Notes: generated by a model from the sequence alone, not told the origin. A DNA stretch of 64,000 nucleotides from Saccharopolyspora gloriosae (GCF_014203325.1 NZ_JACHIV010000001.1:372001-436000), one strand, 5' to 3'. Counted from the first letter of the stretch, positions 17,698 to 28,675 are shown. Made by a program: numbers and translations.

Positions 17698-19332
17698 GTG
17701 GATCGTGCGAGAGGACAGCGGCGGCCGAGTGCTCCTCGTCGTCCGGGACCGTCCCGGCCGGGGGAGGAGACGACGGTCCGCAGGCCCGTCGTAGCGCGCG
17801 TGGACGAGCGGGATCACCGCAGGCCCAAGCCGAAGCGCCGCGCGGGGCGGGTGTTCGGCCGCGTGCTGATCGCTCTGCTGTCCGTCGCGGTCCTGAGCAC
17901 CAGCGCGTACGCGTGGGGCACGCTCAAGGGCTGGACCGGGGGGATCACCGGGAGCGACGTGATCGGCGGCGGGGTCAGCGCTCCGGACGGCGCCGTCGAC
18001 ATCCTGCTCGTCGGCAACGACAGCCGCACCGACGCGGAGGGCAACCCGCTGCCGGAGGACGTGCTGCGCGAGCTGCGCACCACCGATGACGAGGGCGGCG
18101 ATCTCACCGACACGATGATCCTGATGCGCATCCCCAACGGGGGTCAGCGCGCCAGCGCCGTGTCCTTCCCGCGCGACACGCTGGTCGGCCTCGGCAACGG
18201 GCACGGCGAGCACAAGCTCACGGAGGCCTTCAACACCGAGCGCATGGCCGCGTTGCAGGAGTTGGAGGACGACGGCGTGACCGATCCGAAGGAGCAGGAG
18301 CGGCAGGCGCGGACCGCGGGCCAGAAGTTCCTGATCGAGACGATCGAAGACCTTTCCGGCGTGACCATCGACCACTACGCCGAGGTGAACCTGCTCGGGT
18401 TCTACGAGATCACCAAGGCCGTCGGCGGCGTCGATGTGTGCCTGGTGGACGATGTGGACGACAGCAGGTTCTCGGGCGCGGTGTTCAACGCGGGCCCGCA
18501 GACCGTCGCCGGCGCCGACGCGCTGGCGTTCGTGCGCCAGCGCCACGGCCTGCCGCGCAACGACCTGGACCGCGTGGTGCGCCAGCAGGTGTTCATGTCC
18601 GGTCTGGCGAGCAAGATCTTGTCCGCGGGCACGTTGAGCAACCCGGTGCGGCTCGGCGAGCTGATGGCGGCGCTGCGCAAGTCGGTGGTGCTCGATTCGG
18701 GCTGGGACGTCGTGGACTTCGCGCAGAACATGCAGGGCATCGCGGGCGGCGACATCGATTTCCAGACCATCCCGGTGGAGCTGGTCGGGGAGTCCGGCAA
18801 GGAGGACGTGACGGTCGACGAGGCGGAGGTGCGGCGGTTCGTGGCGAACCTGCTGCTGTCCCCGCAGGAACGCGCGGTGCGCCAGCAGGCGGAGCGCGCT
18901 CCGCAGGAGCAGACCTCGCAGGCGGAGACCTCGTCGGAGGAGACGAGCCGGAGCCCGTCGAAGACGACGGTGAGCGTGTACAACGCTTCGAGCGTCACGG
19001 GGCTCGCGGCGAGCGTGCTGGAACGCCTCACCGGTGAGGGGTTCCGCTCCGGTGCCACGGGCAACGCCGAGGCGATGAGCTCGTCGTCGGTGCGGGTCGC
19101 GGCGGGTGAGGAGGCCGCGGGCGAGCAGGTCGCGGAGGCGCTCGGCGGCCTGCCGGTGCGCACCAGCGGCGCCGTGGAGTCCGGCAGCGTCGAGGTGTAC
19201 TTGGGCGCGGACTACGCGGGTCCGGGGGCGCAGAACTTCGCCGGTGCGCGTCCGCTGCGCCTCGACGGGCTCCAGCGGGCGCAGGTCCCGGACCAGCCGA
19301 TCACCGCGGCCGGTGTGCCGTGCGTGAATTGA
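17698..19332 (+). CDS. LCP (LytR-CpsA-Psr) family glycopolymer ligase with LytR_C domain
   Basis: Attaches polyprenyl-linked glycopolymers, such as arabinogalactan in this lineage, to peptidoglycan. It has 544 residues: a basic cytosolic N-terminus, one membrane helix at about 51-72 (VFGRVLIALLSVAVL), and an LCP domain starting DILLVGNDSRTD. Conserved acidic and arginine motifs are LTDTMILMRI, VSFPRD, and FVRQRHGLPRNDLDRV. A Glu/Ser-rich linker leads to a C-terminal LytR_C domain (TTVSVYNASSVTGLA). The start is GTG 17698 with AAAGGACGAGG upstream. It lies between mfd and mazG, where M. tuberculosis has none. Confidence 0.92.
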   Translation: MDRARGQRRPSAPRRPGPSRPGEETTVRRPVVARVDERDHRRPKPKRRAGRVFGRVLIALLSVAVLSTSAYAWGTLKGWTGGITGSDVIGGGVSAPDGAVDILLVGNDSRTDAEGNPLPEDVLRELRTTDDEGGDLTDTMILMRIPNGGQRASAVSFPRDTLVGLGNGHGEHKLTEAFNTERMAALQELEDDGVTDPKEQERQARTAGQKFLIETIEDLSGVTIDHYAEVNLLGFYEITKAVGGVDVCLVDDVDDSRFSGAVFNAGPQTVAGADALAFVRQRHGLPRNDLDRVVRQQVFMSGLASKILSAGTLSNPVRLGELMAALRKSVVLDSGWDVVDFAQNMQGIAGGDIDFQTIPVELVGESGKEDVTVDEAEVRRFVANLLLSPQERAVRQQAERAPQEQTSQAETSSEETSRSPSKTTVSVYNASSVTGLAASVLERLTGEGFRSGATGNAEAMSSSSVRVAAGEEAAGEQVAEALGGLPVRTSGAVESGSVEVYLGADYAGPGAQNFAGARPLRLDGLQRAQVPDQPITAAGVPCVN

Positions 19333-19385
19333 CGGGGCGGGGATGAGGGTTCACCCCGAGATGATCTCGTGAGAGGGTGATCGCT

Positions 19386-20318
19386 GTGAGCTCCGTCATC
19401 TCCCGCCTCCGTCCGCTCGCGTTGGTCGCGCTCTCGTGCGCGCTGCTCGCCGGTTGTGGTGTCGAACCCGGCCGGGTCGGTGCGGCGGCCTTGGTGGGCG
19501 ACGCGCGGATCCCGGTCAGCGAGGTGCAGGGCCGGTACCGCGCCGTGCTGGACAAGGAGCCGGAAGCCAAGGCGCAGCTCGCGGAGCAGGAGCAGCTCGG
19601 CGAGTTCGGCCGCAGGCTCGCCGGTGATCTGGCGCGCCGGGCGCTGGTGGACCAGGCCGCGAAGGACGAGGGCCTGCGGGTGGACGAGCGGCGGGTCCGC
19701 GAGGTGATCGACTCCGCGGGCGGCGAGCAGGCCGCCAGCGCCGGGCAGATCTACACCGCCGACGACATGGCGGCCGTGGTGCGCAGCAAGCTGCTGACCG
19801 CCGAGCTCGGCCGCCGCTACATCGACCGGGTCTCCATCACCTACGACGTCACGTCCGCCGCCACCCGCGGTGAGGCGGAGCAGAAGGCGCGGCGGATGGC
19901 GCGCGGCGACGCGGAGTCGACCGCCGTCGTCACGGCCGATCAGCAGGCCGGCCAGGGCGCGGCGGCGGATCAGCGGCTGCGTTCGGCGGATGTGCCCGAC
20001 TTGGCGGCGGGCACTCCGCTGTTCGGTGCGCGGGCGGGCACCGCGATGGCCTTCGAGCTGCAACCGCAGTCCGGCCAGTGGTCGGTGGTGCGGATCAAGC
20101 GGCGCGACGTCGCCCCGGCACCGCCCAAGCCGAGCGCGGCGGGTGCGGACGAGATGCGGATGCAGTCCTTCGGCGATCAGCTGCTGCGGGTGACCGCCCA
20201 GCGGGTCGGTGTCGAGCTGAGCCCGCGCTACGGAGTCTGGGACCAGCTCGCGCTGGGGGCGGCTCCGAACAAGGACGAGACGATCGGGTTCGTCTTCCCC
20301 GCCGCCGACCGCTCCTGA
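19386..20318 (+). CDS. SurA N-terminal domain lipoprotein (putative extracytoplasmic chaperone)
   Basis: A 310-residue lipoprotein with lipobox LLAGC (Cys24). After the signal it has the helical SurA/PrsA N-terminal fold (ISVSEVQ-like start IPVSEVQGRYRAVL, then LARRALVDQAAKDEGLRVDERRV). No clear parvulin PPIase domain is present, so a holdase-type role is more likely than isomerase (inference). The start is GTG 19386 with GAGAGG 10 nt upstream; a GTG at 19377 is too close to the site. It is placed directly before mazG with no obvious terminator, and expression may be coupled with the LCP gene 53 nt upstream. Confidence 0.83.
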   Translation: MSSVISRLRPLALVALSCALLAGCGVEPGRVGAAALVGDARIPVSEVQGRYRAVLDKEPEAKAQLAEQEQLGEFGRRLAGDLARRALVDQAAKDEGLRVDERRVREVIDSAGGEQAASAGQIYTADDMAAVVRSKLLTAELGRRYIDRVSITYDVTSAATRGEAEQKARRMARGDAESTAVVTADQQAGQGAAADQRLRSADVPDLAAGTPLFGARAGTAMAFELQPQSGQWSVVRIKRRDVAPAPPKPSAAGADEMRMQSFGDQLLRVTAQRVGVELSPRYGVWDQLALGAAPNKDETIGFVFPAADRS

Positions 20319-20507
20319 TCGCCGGTCCGCTGCCGGTTTCCGGGCGGCCGCGCCGATCTCGATGAGCCGCCCGACCACCGAAGATCACCCGCATGGGGTG
20401 ACGCGCCGGTGTGTCGGACGGGGTGCGCCGGTGCGCCGGGGGCAGGCTCGGCGATATGGATCAAGCGTTGCGGCGAGGGCGAGAATCGTGGTTGCGACAA
20501 TCGCACC

Positions 20508-21587
20508 ATGCAGAGTGCACGTTCGGCGGATCACGTGACCGGCGACCGTCCGAACACCCCGTCCGGGGCGTTCGGGACGAGCGCGGATTCCCCATCCCGG
20601 CCGGTGGTTCCGGGGTCGGCGGTGGTCGTCGTGGACGACCGGCTCGGGGACGTGATCCCGGCGGCGGCGGTGCCCGCGCTGCGCCGTGCGGCGGCGGTCT
20701 ACGTCGCACCGGGTCTGTCGGCGGCGACGGTGGAGGCGCTCGACGAACCCCCGGCTCCGGCCGTGGAGGCGTTGCTGGACCAGGCCGCGCGGGAGCCGAT
20801 CGTCCTGGTCGCGCCGGACCTGAAGTCGACGCAGGCGCAGGCGTTGCGCGAAGCCGGTGCGGCGTTGCTCGGTTCGCATCCGCCGGTGGGCGTCGAGCTG
20901 CTGGACGCGGTGACGGTGATGGATCGGCTGCGCTCTCCGGGCGGTTGCCCGTGGGACGCGCAGCAGGACCACGATTCGCTGCGCCGCTACCTGGTGGAGG
21001 AGACCTACGAGCTGCTGGACGCGATCGACCAGCGGGATCGCCCGTCGTTGCGCGAGGAACTGGGCGACGTGCTGCTGCAGGTCCTGTTCCACGCCCGGAT
21101 CGCGGCCGAGGACGCCGCCGATCCGTTCGGGGTGGACGAGGTGGCCGCCGACCTGGTGGGCAAGCTGGTGTCCCGGCACCCGCACGTGTTCACCGAGGTC
21201 GAGTCCGTGCACGACGCGGAGTCCCAGCAGCTGCGCTGGGATGAGCTCAAGCAACGGGAGAAGCAGCGGGAGTCCATCGTGGACGGTGTCGCGACCGGTC
21301 AGCCCGCCGCCGCGCTCGCGGCGAAGCTGGTGCAGCGGGCCGAGCGGGCCGGAGTGCCGCGCGAACTGGTCTCGGTCGGGGAATCACCCGGTGCGGTCTT
21401 GTTCGACCTCGTCGCCCGCGCCAGGCTGGCCGGAGATGATCCGGAGGACGACCTGCGCACCGCCGCGCTCGCCTTCGCCGGCCGGGTCCGGGACGCCGAG
21501 GCCGCCGCGCGCAACGACGGTCAGGACCCGCACGCGCTCGGCTCCGAGCAGTGGAGCCGCTACTGGAGCACGGCCGTCGGGGAGTGA
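20508..21587 (+). CDS. mazG: Nucleoside triphosphate pyrophosphohydrolase MazG
   Basis: House-cleaning enzyme that hydrolyses non-canonical NTPs to NMP and PPi. The metal-binding all-alpha MazG core has GGCPWDAQQDHDSLRRYL, then EETYEL and the ExxD motif LREELGDVLLQV. A second, degenerate half follows as in full-length MazG. About 140 N-terminal residues precede the core, as in mycobacterial MazG (Rv1021). Length is 359 residues. The start is ATG 20508. GACAAT (20496-20501) lies 6 nt before it and there is no ribosome binding site, so it may be leaderless; the 99 nt of open frame upstream look non-coding. Confidence 0.93.
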   Translation: MQSARSADHVTGDRPNTPSGAFGTSADSPSRPVVPGSAVVVVDDRLGDVIPAAAVPALRRAAAVYVAPGLSAATVEALDEPPAPAVEALLDQAAREPIVLVAPDLKSTQAQALREAGAALLGSHPPVGVELLDAVTVMDRLRSPGGCPWDAQQDHDSLRRYLVEETYELLDAIDQRDRPSLREELGDVLLQVLFHARIAAEDAADPFGVDEVAADLVGKLVSRHPHVFTEVESVHDAESQQLRWDELKQREKQRESIVDGVATGQPAAALAAKLVQRAERAGVPRELVSVGESPGAVLFDLVARARLAGDDPEDDLRTAALAFAGRVRDAEAAARNDGQDPHALGSEQWSRYWSTAVGE

Positions 21588-21852
21588 CGCGGAACGCGGG
21601 CTCCTTCGCGCCACGCCGCGGGAGGAGTCGGCTCGGCTTCGAGGATTGACGGGCCGATGGGTCGCCACCTGCGGAGATCGTTCCGATGTGTCCTCAGTGG
21701 ACAGATGTGGTCGCCTCCGCTCACGGAGCGAACCGCGAGGCCGCCGGAATCGTTGTCCTGGTCGGTGCTCGCATCGCAACGTGCGAAAAGTCCGGTTCGC
21801 CACTGAGCACGACCTGACATGTGCACACTGGAGTGGGAGAGGGAGGACATTC

Positions 21853-22671
21853 GTGTCGCAGCAACTGAGCACGTGCAGACCGTGGCGGCTCGCCGGAGTG
21901 GTACCGATCATCGCACTGCTCGTCTCGTGCGGCTCGGAACCGAGCAGTTCTCGCCAACAGACCCAGCCGAGCGTGCAGGCCGATCCCCCCACCGCGGTGG
22001 CGCCCCCGGACGGCGGCGTCACCCCGCCACCGCTGACGGTCCTGCCCGCGGGTACCCCGCCGCTGCCTACCACCGAGCGACCGCAGCTCCAGCTCGAAGC
22101 CTGGTCGGAGTCGATGTCCGACGAGCTCAACATCCCCCGGGCGGCATTGCAGGCCTACGGCTACGCGGCCCGCGCGGCCGAGGCCAGCCACCCGGGTTGC
22201 GGGCTGACATGGACGACGCTCGCGGGCATCGGCGCCATCGAATCCAGCCACGGCCGCTTCAACGGTGCTCGCCTGGACGAGACGGGCAGGCCCAGCGTGC
22301 CGATCATCGGCCTGCCGCTGGACGGCAGCCACGGCGTCAAGCGCATCGACGACACCGACGGCGGACTGCTCGACGGCGACCCGGTGTTCGACCGGGCCAT
22401 CGGGCCGCTGCAGTTCATCCCCACGACCTGGGAGCGGTGGGCCGCCGACGCGGACGGCGACGGCGTCGCGGACCCGCACGACATCGACGACGCGGCGCTC
22501 GCCGCGGCGCAGTACCTGTGCACCGTCGGCGGCGACATGAACGACCCGGACCGGTTCTGGGCCGCGTTGCTCGACTACAACGAGAGCCACGACTACGGCC
22601 AGGACGTGCTCGACCACGCCGACCACTACGGCAAGACCAGCCGGACCCTGAGCGCGGAGGGCGGACGATGA
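21853..22671 (+). CDS. Lytic transglycosylase lipoprotein (LpqU-like), first of three
   Basis: Peptidoglycan-cleaving lipoprotein of 272 residues: lipobox LLVSC (Cys26), a Pro/Thr-rich linker to about residue 85, then an SLT/lysozyme-like domain. The catalytic glutamate is in GIGAIESSHGRF. The family signature DGDPVFDRAIGPLQFIPTTW and the C-terminal YLCTVGGDM and LDYNESHDYG motifs are present. It corresponds to M. tuberculosis LpqU (Rv1022), between mazG and eno. The start is GTG 21853 with GAGGGAGGA upstream, one of the strongest sites in the window. Confidence 0.92.
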   Translation: MSQQLSTCRPWRLAGVVPIIALLVSCGSEPSSSRQQTQPSVQADPPTAVAPPDGGVTPPPLTVLPAGTPPLPTTERPQLQLEAWSESMSDELNIPRAALQAYGYAARAAEASHPGCGLTWTTLAGIGAIESSHGRFNGARLDETGRPSVPIIGLPLDGSHGVKRIDDTDGGLLDGDPVFDRAIGPLQFIPTTWERWAADADGDGVADPHDIDDAALAAAQYLCTVGGDMNDPDRFWAALLDYNESHDYGQDVLDHADHYGKTSRTLSAEGGR

Positions 22672-22780
22672 TCCCGTGGCGCGCGGAGGGACGGTTTCCG
22701 CTGGGTGCGGTCGTCTCCGGAAGTGGGTCGATTTGTGCTCGCTCCTAGTTCTCCCGGATACCGCCAAGTAACCTGATCGC

Positions 22781-23596
22781 GTGACCGTCCCCACCGCATC
22801 CCGGCTGCGTGGCGTAGTCGCCGCCGTCGGGCGGTTGGCCGTCGCGCTGGCCCTCGTAGCCGCGATGGGGGCCGGCGTCGCGCTGGCCTCGACCCTGAGC
22901 CGCCCGGAGGCCGCGCCCGAAGCCGGTCCGCCGCCGGAACAGGTCGTGGAACCGGCGCCGGTCCTGCCCGGCTCCGCCGCGCCGCTCGCGCAGGAACCCG
23001 CGCAGCAGCCCGCCCCCGTCGGTGAAGACCCCGTGCGGGAGTGGGCGGATCAGGTCGCCTCCGTGGTCGACGTGCCGTCCCGCGCGCTGCTCGCCTACGT
23101 CAACGCGGACCTGGCGATGCGCCAGTACAAGCCGGACTGCCGGATCTCCTGGGCCACCATCGCCGGGATCGGCCGCATCGAGTCCAACCACGGCCGCTAC
23201 GGGAACCGGGTGCTCGGCGACGACGGAATGCCCTCGCAGCCGATCATCGGGATCGCGCTGGACGGCACTCCCGGCGTGCGTGCCATCGGCGACACCGATG
23301 GTGGCGCGCTGGACGGTGACCCCACGCACGATCGCGCGGTCGGGCCGATGCAGTTCATCCCGTCGACCTGGCGGAAGTGGGCCACCGACGGCAACGGCGA
23401 CGGGCTCGGCGACCCGCAGAACCTCGACGACGCGGCGATGGCCGCCGGTCGGTACCTGTGCTCCAGCGGGCGCGACCTGACCACCGGTGACGGTTGGTGG
23501 GGCGCGGTGATGTCGTACAACAACTCCGTCGAGTACGGGCAGAAGGTCTACGCGATCGCCGAGAGCTATTCGAAGGCCGCCAGCAGGCGGCAGTGA
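22781..23596 (+). CDS. Lytic transglycosylase, membrane-anchored, second of three
   Basis: A 271-residue paralogue of the preceding gene. It has an N-terminal hydrophobic segment (about residues 16-36, GRLAVALALVAAMGAGVALA) but no lipobox cysteine, so it is anchored or secreted rather than lipidated. A Pro/Glu-rich linker precedes the catalytic domain with GIGRIESNHGRYG and DRAVGPMQFIPSTW. The start is GTG 22781. TAACCT (22769-22774) ends exactly 6 nt before it and no ribosome binding site is seen, so a separate leaderless transcript is likely despite the 109-nt distance from the upstream gene. It likely arose by tandem duplication followed by divergence. Confidence 0.9.
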   Translation: MTVPTASRLRGVVAAVGRLAVALALVAAMGAGVALASTLSRPEAAPEAGPPPEQVVEPAPVLPGSAAPLAQEPAQQPAPVGEDPVREWADQVASVVDVPSRALLAYVNADLAMRQYKPDCRISWATIAGIGRIESNHGRYGNRVLGDDGMPSQPIIGIALDGTPGVRAIGDTDGGALDGDPTHDRAVGPMQFIPSTWRKWATDGNGDGLGDPQNLDDAAMAAGRYLCSSGRDLTTGDGWWGAVMSYNNSVEYGQKVYAIAESYSKAASRRQ

Positions 23597-23671
23597 CCCT
23601 CCCGCGCGGAGGAGCACGCCGCGTCCGGATCACCGCGACCCGCCGGGCACGACGTGCTCGGCGGATCGCGG

Positions 23672-24049
23672 TCAGCCGTCGCGGCGGGCGAGCCTGGCGT
23701 TGATCTCGCCCAGCGCTTCCTGGTACGCGGGAACGGGGTGCATCGTGGCGGCCATCTTCACCTGGCTGCGGGCTTCCCGGAGCCGGCCCTGCCGCTGGAG
23801 CGTGCGGCCCAGGACCAGCCGGGCGTAGTGGTCGGACGGGTCGAGTTCGATCACCCGCAGGAACGCGAGCTCGGCCCGGCGGAATTGGGCGGAGAACAGG
23901 TAGGCCCTGCCGAGCAGCAACTGCACGGAGGGCTTGTCCTCGGCGATGTCGAGTACGGGTTGCAGTGCGCGGAGAGCTTCCCAAGGTCGGCGCTGGGCTA
24001 CCAGGCTCTCCGCCCGGCGGAACGCTTCAACGGTGCCTTCGCTGCTCAT
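23672..24049 (-). CDS. Small TPR-repeat protein
   Basis: A 125-residue soluble protein made almost entirely of tetratricopeptide helices: RPWEALRALQPVLDIAEDKPSVQLLLGRAYL, then AQFRRAELAFLRVIELDPSDHYARLVLG and GRLREARSQVKMAATMHP. The second unit has the typical PSDHYARLVLG ending. It is a probable protein-protein interaction module with no catalytic part. It is convergent with the transglycosylase upstream and divergent from eno, and is common at this position in Pseudonocardiales. Its partner cannot be read from the sequence. Confidence 0.88.
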   Translation of the reverse strand: MSSEGTVEAFRRAESLVAQRRPWEALRALQPVLDIAEDKPSVQLLLGRAYLFSAQFRRAELAFLRVIELDPSDHYARLVLGRTLQRQGRLREARSQVKMAATMHPVPAYQEALGEINARLARRDG

Positions 24050-24219
24050 GACCCGGACAACGGTACGTGCCGACCCCGGTGCGCATCGACGTCCGAGCGG
24101 ATGTTATCGCCCGCCGTCCCAGCATGTGGTGATCACGCCCCGTGGTGACCTGATCGATCACGACGGGCGGGGCGTACGACACACCAAGTCGGCCGCGTCG
24201 ACGCCGACGCCACCGATAG

Positions 24220-25602
<1,383 letters not shown>

Positions 25603-25658
25603 CATCCTGGTCACCAGCGGTCGGAACGGCCGGGTGACCACGACGACAGGTGCGGACG

Positions 25659-26210
25659 ATGCCGAGCGGGCGATCTTCTGATCGACAGCAGCGCCGTCGG
25701 GCAGGCACGGCCTCCTCGACGCGCGGGAACGGCGCGAAGCGCCGTTCGGATGCGCAGACCCCTGCGAAGCGGTCCGGGACGCGGCCGGGAACCCAAGCGG
25801 GTTCCCGGCCGCGGCCGAAGAACAAGTCCCGGTCGGAGACCGCGGGTGCGTTCAAGCTGTCGTCGACCAGGCGGGCCGCGCTGCTGGCGCTGCTGCTGTG
25901 CGCGATGGCGCTGAGCGTGTCCGTCCCGCTGCGCACCTACCTCAGCCAGCGCGGCGAGCTGGCCGCGCAGGAGCAGCACCGCGCCGAGCTCACCCAGCAG
26001 GTGCGGGAGCTGGAGATGCGCAAGGAGCAGCTTTCCGACCCGGAGCGGGTGGAAGCCGAGGCCCGCTCCCGGCTGGGTTACGTCCGGCCCGGCGAGACGC
26101 CGTACATCGTGGAACTGCCCGGCCGACCGACGGCGCCGCCGGCGACTCCGGCACCGGAGGACGACGGTGCCTGGTATTCGGATCTGTGGAAGTCGCTGAC
26201 AGGGAACTGA
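25659..26210 (+). CDS. Septum formation initiator, FtsB/DivIC family
   Basis: Bitopic division protein that bridges FtsQ and FtsL/FtsW-FtsI at the septum. It has 183 residues: a long basic, disordered N-terminal cytosolic tail to about residue 70, one membrane helix (AALLALLLCAMALSVSV), an extracytoplasmic coiled coil (ELAAQEQHRAELTQQVREL) and the FtsB C-terminal motif RLGYVRPGETPYIVELP. The tail is much longer than in E. coli FtsB, as is normal in actinobacteria. The start is ATG 25659 with an AGG 8 nt upstream; a GTG three codons earlier is less likely. It is downstream of eno and 1 nt before DUF501. Confidence 0.93.
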   Translation: MPSGRSSDRQQRRRAGTASSTRGNGAKRRSDAQTPAKRSGTRPGTQAGSRPRPKNKSRSETAGAFKLSSTRRAALLALLLCAMALSVSVPLRTYLSQRGELAAQEQHRAELTQQVRELEMRKEQLSDPERVEAEARSRLGYVRPGETPYIVELPGRPTAPPATPAPEDDGAWYSDLWKSLTGN

Positions 26211-26211
26211 C

Positions 26212-26712
26212 GTGATCAACACTTCGACGGTCGCCGCGAGCGACCGGGACAGCATCGCCCGCCAGCTGGGCAGGCCGCCGCGCGGTCTGCGCGCGGTCGC
26301 GGCGCGCGACGTGGCGGGGGAACCCACCGTCGTGCAGACCAACCCGCGGCTGGAGGACGGCACGCCGTTCCCGACCTTGTACTACTTGACCTCGCCGAGG
26401 TTGACCGGTCACTGCTCCACGCTGGAGGCGGAGGGCCTGATGCGGGAGATGCAGGACCGGCTCGCCGAGGACCCGGAGCTGGCGCGGCGCTACGCCGAGG
26501 CGCACGAGGCGTACCTGGCCGAGCGGGACGCGATCGAGTCGCTGGGGACCCGGGTCACCGCGGGCGGCATGCCGGACCGGGTGAAGTGCCTGCACGTCCA
26601 CGTGGCGCACTCGCTGGCCAAGGGCCCCGGCGTGAACCCGTTCGGCGACGAGGCGCTGGAGATCATCGAGCGGCGCTGGCCGGAGAAGCCGAGCACCGAT
26701 CCCGCGAGCTGA
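26212..26712 (+). CDS. DUF501 family protein
   Basis: A 166-residue protein of the actinobacterial family DUF501 (Rv1025 in M. tuberculosis), of unknown function. Recognisable parts are RQLGRPPRGLRAVAARD, FPTLYYLTSPRL, and GGMPDRVKCLHVHVAH with a conserved Cys and two His that could bind a metal (inference). It is soluble. The GTG start lies 1 nt after the ftsB stop, so translation is probably coupled. The conserved position between ftsB and ppx suggests a housekeeping role, although an acyl-CoA dehydrogenase and a third transglycosylase separate it from ppx2 here. Confidence 0.9.
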   Translation: MINTSTVAASDRDSIARQLGRPPRGLRAVAARDVAGEPTVVQTNPRLEDGTPFPTLYYLTSPRLTGHCSTLEAEGLMREMQDRLAEDPELARRYAEAHEAYLAERDAIESLGTRVTAGGMPDRVKCLHVHVAHSLAKGPGVNPFGDEALEIIERRWPEKPSTDPAS

Positions 26713-26727
26713 ACCGCCCTCCGGTGA

Positions 26728-28410
26728 TCAGCTCGCGGGCGTGACGCGGTCGAGCAGGTCGAGGCCGAGGCCGTCCGCGGCGGTGCCGAAGGAGCGTCCC
26801 ACGTCGGGGACCAGCCGCGTCGCCACGAAGGCGTCGGCGACCTCGTTCGGCGCGTGCCGCCGCAGCAGCGCGGCCTGCAGGGTCAGCGCGATCAGCTCGG
26901 CCAGGCGCCGGGCCCGGACAGGGCTCGGCGCGGCCAGTTCCGCCCGCAGCCGCGCCAGCGCCTCGTCGTAGCGGGCGTCGCCGCCGCGGGCGGTGTCGAG
27001 CTCGGCGAGCAGCGCCGCCGCCGACTCGGGCTGCTTCTCCAGCGCGCGCAGCACGTCGAGCGCGGTGACGTTGCCGGAGCCCTCCCAGATCGACATCAGC
27101 GGCGCCTCCCGGTAGAGCCGCGGAAGGCCCGACTCCTCGACGTACCCGTTGCCGCCGAGGCATTCCAGCGATTCGGCGACCGCGGTCGAGGCGAGCTTGC
27201 ACACGTGGAACTTCGCCGCGGGCAGCGCCAGGCGCAGCAGGGCGCGTTCGGCGGGGTCGGCCTGCCCGTCGACCGCCGCCGCCAGCCGCAGCGCGAGCAC
27301 CGTCGCCGCCTCCGACTCCAGCGCCAGGTCCGCGAGCACCGCCCGCATCAGCGGCGCGTCGGCCAGCGGTGCGCCGAACGCGCTGCGGTGCCGGACGTGG
27401 TGGGCGGCCTCGGACAGCGCGATCCGCACGTTCGCCGCCGAGCCGAGCACGCAGTCCAGCCGCGTCATCGACACCATCTCGATGATGCAGCGCACGCCGC
27501 GGCCCTCTTCGCCGACGAGGTGCCCGAGCGCGCCGGTGTACTCCAGTTCGGCGGAGGCGTTGGACTTGTTGCCGAGCTTGTCCTTGAGCCGCTGCAGCCG
27601 GATCTCGTTGCGCCTGCCGTCGGGCAGCACGCGGGGGAGCACGAAGCAGCTCAACCCGCCGGAGGTGCGCGCCAAGGTGAGGAACAGGTCGTTCATCGGC
27701 GCGGAGGTGAACCACTTGTGCCCGGTGAGCCGGTAGGTGCCGTCGGCGAGCGGTTCGGCCGCGGTGCTGTTGGCGCGCACGTCCGAGCCGCCCTGCTTCT
27801 CGGTCATCGACATGCCCGCCAGCAACCCGGCCTTGTTCGCGGCCGGCCGCAGCCCGAAGTCGTACGTCGTGGAGCGCAGCCCCGGCTCGTACTGCTGGGC
27901 CAGCGCGGGGGAGTGCCGCAGCGCGGGGACGGCGGCGAAGGTCATCGAGATCGGGCAGCCGTGCCCGGCTTCGGCCTGCGACCAGAGGTAGAACCCGGCG
28001 GCCCGGCGGGCGTGCGCGCCGGGCCCGGCGTCCGGTGCCCAGGGCGCGGCGTGCAGTCCGTGGTGGACGGCGCGCTCCATCAGGTGGTGCCAGGAGGGGT
28101 GGAAGTCGACTTCGTCGGCCCGGTGCCCGTAGCGGTCGTGGGTGCGCAGCGCGGGCGGGTTGTCGTTGGCGGCGCGGCCGTGCTCGCGGAGGGCGGCGGA
28201 ACCGGCTTCGGCGGCGATTTCCCGCAGTCCGGGCAGCGCGTCGGCCCCGGCGTACCGGGTGATCGCGTCGCGCAGCGCCGGGTCGCAGGCCAGCGGGTCG
28301 AAGCCGTCGAGCGGCGGCGGCTGGTTGGTCACCCGGTGGGTGGACCAGCGTGCGGCGTCCGGATCCGCGGGACGGGAGGAACTGGAGCGAGGCTCGCCGC
28401 TGAGCATCAT
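26728..28410 (-). CDS. Acyl-CoA dehydrogenase family protein, AidB-like
   Basis: A 560-residue FAD flavoprotein close to E. coli AidB (about 540). The N-terminal WSTHRVTNQPPPLDGFD segment, MSMTEKQGGSDVRANST (flavin-binding), LGNKSNASAELEY and the C-terminal ECLGGNGYVEESGLPRLYRE are typical of AidB and related isovaleryl-type dehydrogenases. AidB is tied to alkylation protection, but many actinobacterial members are probably catabolic. The start is ATG 28410. TACGCT (minus strand 28423-28418) ends 7 nt before it, so it may be leaderless. An 18-nt palindrome sits directly upstream of that -10 box. It is inserted in the otherwise conserved DUF501-ppx2 interval. Confidence 0.9.
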   Translation of the reverse strand: MMLSGEPRSSSSRPADPDAARWSTHRVTNQPPPLDGFDPLACDPALRDAITRYAGADALPGLREIAAEAGSAALREHGRAANDNPPALRTHDRYGHRADEVDFHPSWHHLMERAVHHGLHAAPWAPDAGPGAHARRAAGFYLWSQAEAGHGCPISMTFAAVPALRHSPALAQQYEPGLRSTTYDFGLRPAANKAGLLAGMSMTEKQGGSDVRANSTAAEPLADGTYRLTGHKWFTSAPMNDLFLTLARTSGGLSCFVLPRVLPDGRRNEIRLQRLKDKLGNKSNASAELEYTGALGHLVGEEGRGVRCIIEMVSMTRLDCVLGSAANVRIALSEAAHHVRHRSAFGAPLADAPLMRAVLADLALESEAATVLALRLAAAVDGQADPAERALLRLALPAAKFHVCKLASTAVAESLECLGGNGYVEESGLPRLYREAPLMSIWEGSGNVTALDVLRALEKQPESAAALLAELDTARGGDARYDEALARLRAELAAPSPVRARRLAELIALTLQAALLRRHAPNEVADAFVATRLVPDVGRSFGTAADGLGLDLLDRVTPAS

Positions 28411-28431
28411 GCTCCGCAGCGTAGGTCACGT

Positions 28432-28449
28432 GGCTACCGTTAAGTAGCC
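28432..28449. promoter_or_regulatory. Palindromic operator before the AidB-like gene
   Basis: GGCTACCGTTAAGTAGCC has perfect 6-bp arms around 6 nt. It lies just upstream of the -10 box of the minus-strand acyl-CoA dehydrogenase gene, in the -35 region, and is well placed for a repressor. The regulator is not encoded next to it. Confidence 0.5.
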
Positions 28450-28675
28450 TCCGCGATCTTGCCGGGTGGCCGCACGAGTGGAGATCCACTCCATCGTGTT
28501 CACGAGGACTCGATCAGTCGGCGTTGATCACAGTGCATGATCGAACCCGCTATTAATGCCACTCGATGGAGTGAGCGCGAGAGTCGCAACGCGCCGCTTC
28601 GTGCCACCGTAGTGACGGATCCACCGCTGGGAGCGATGCCCGAGCGCGGACGATCTCGTGGGGGCTGGAGGCACC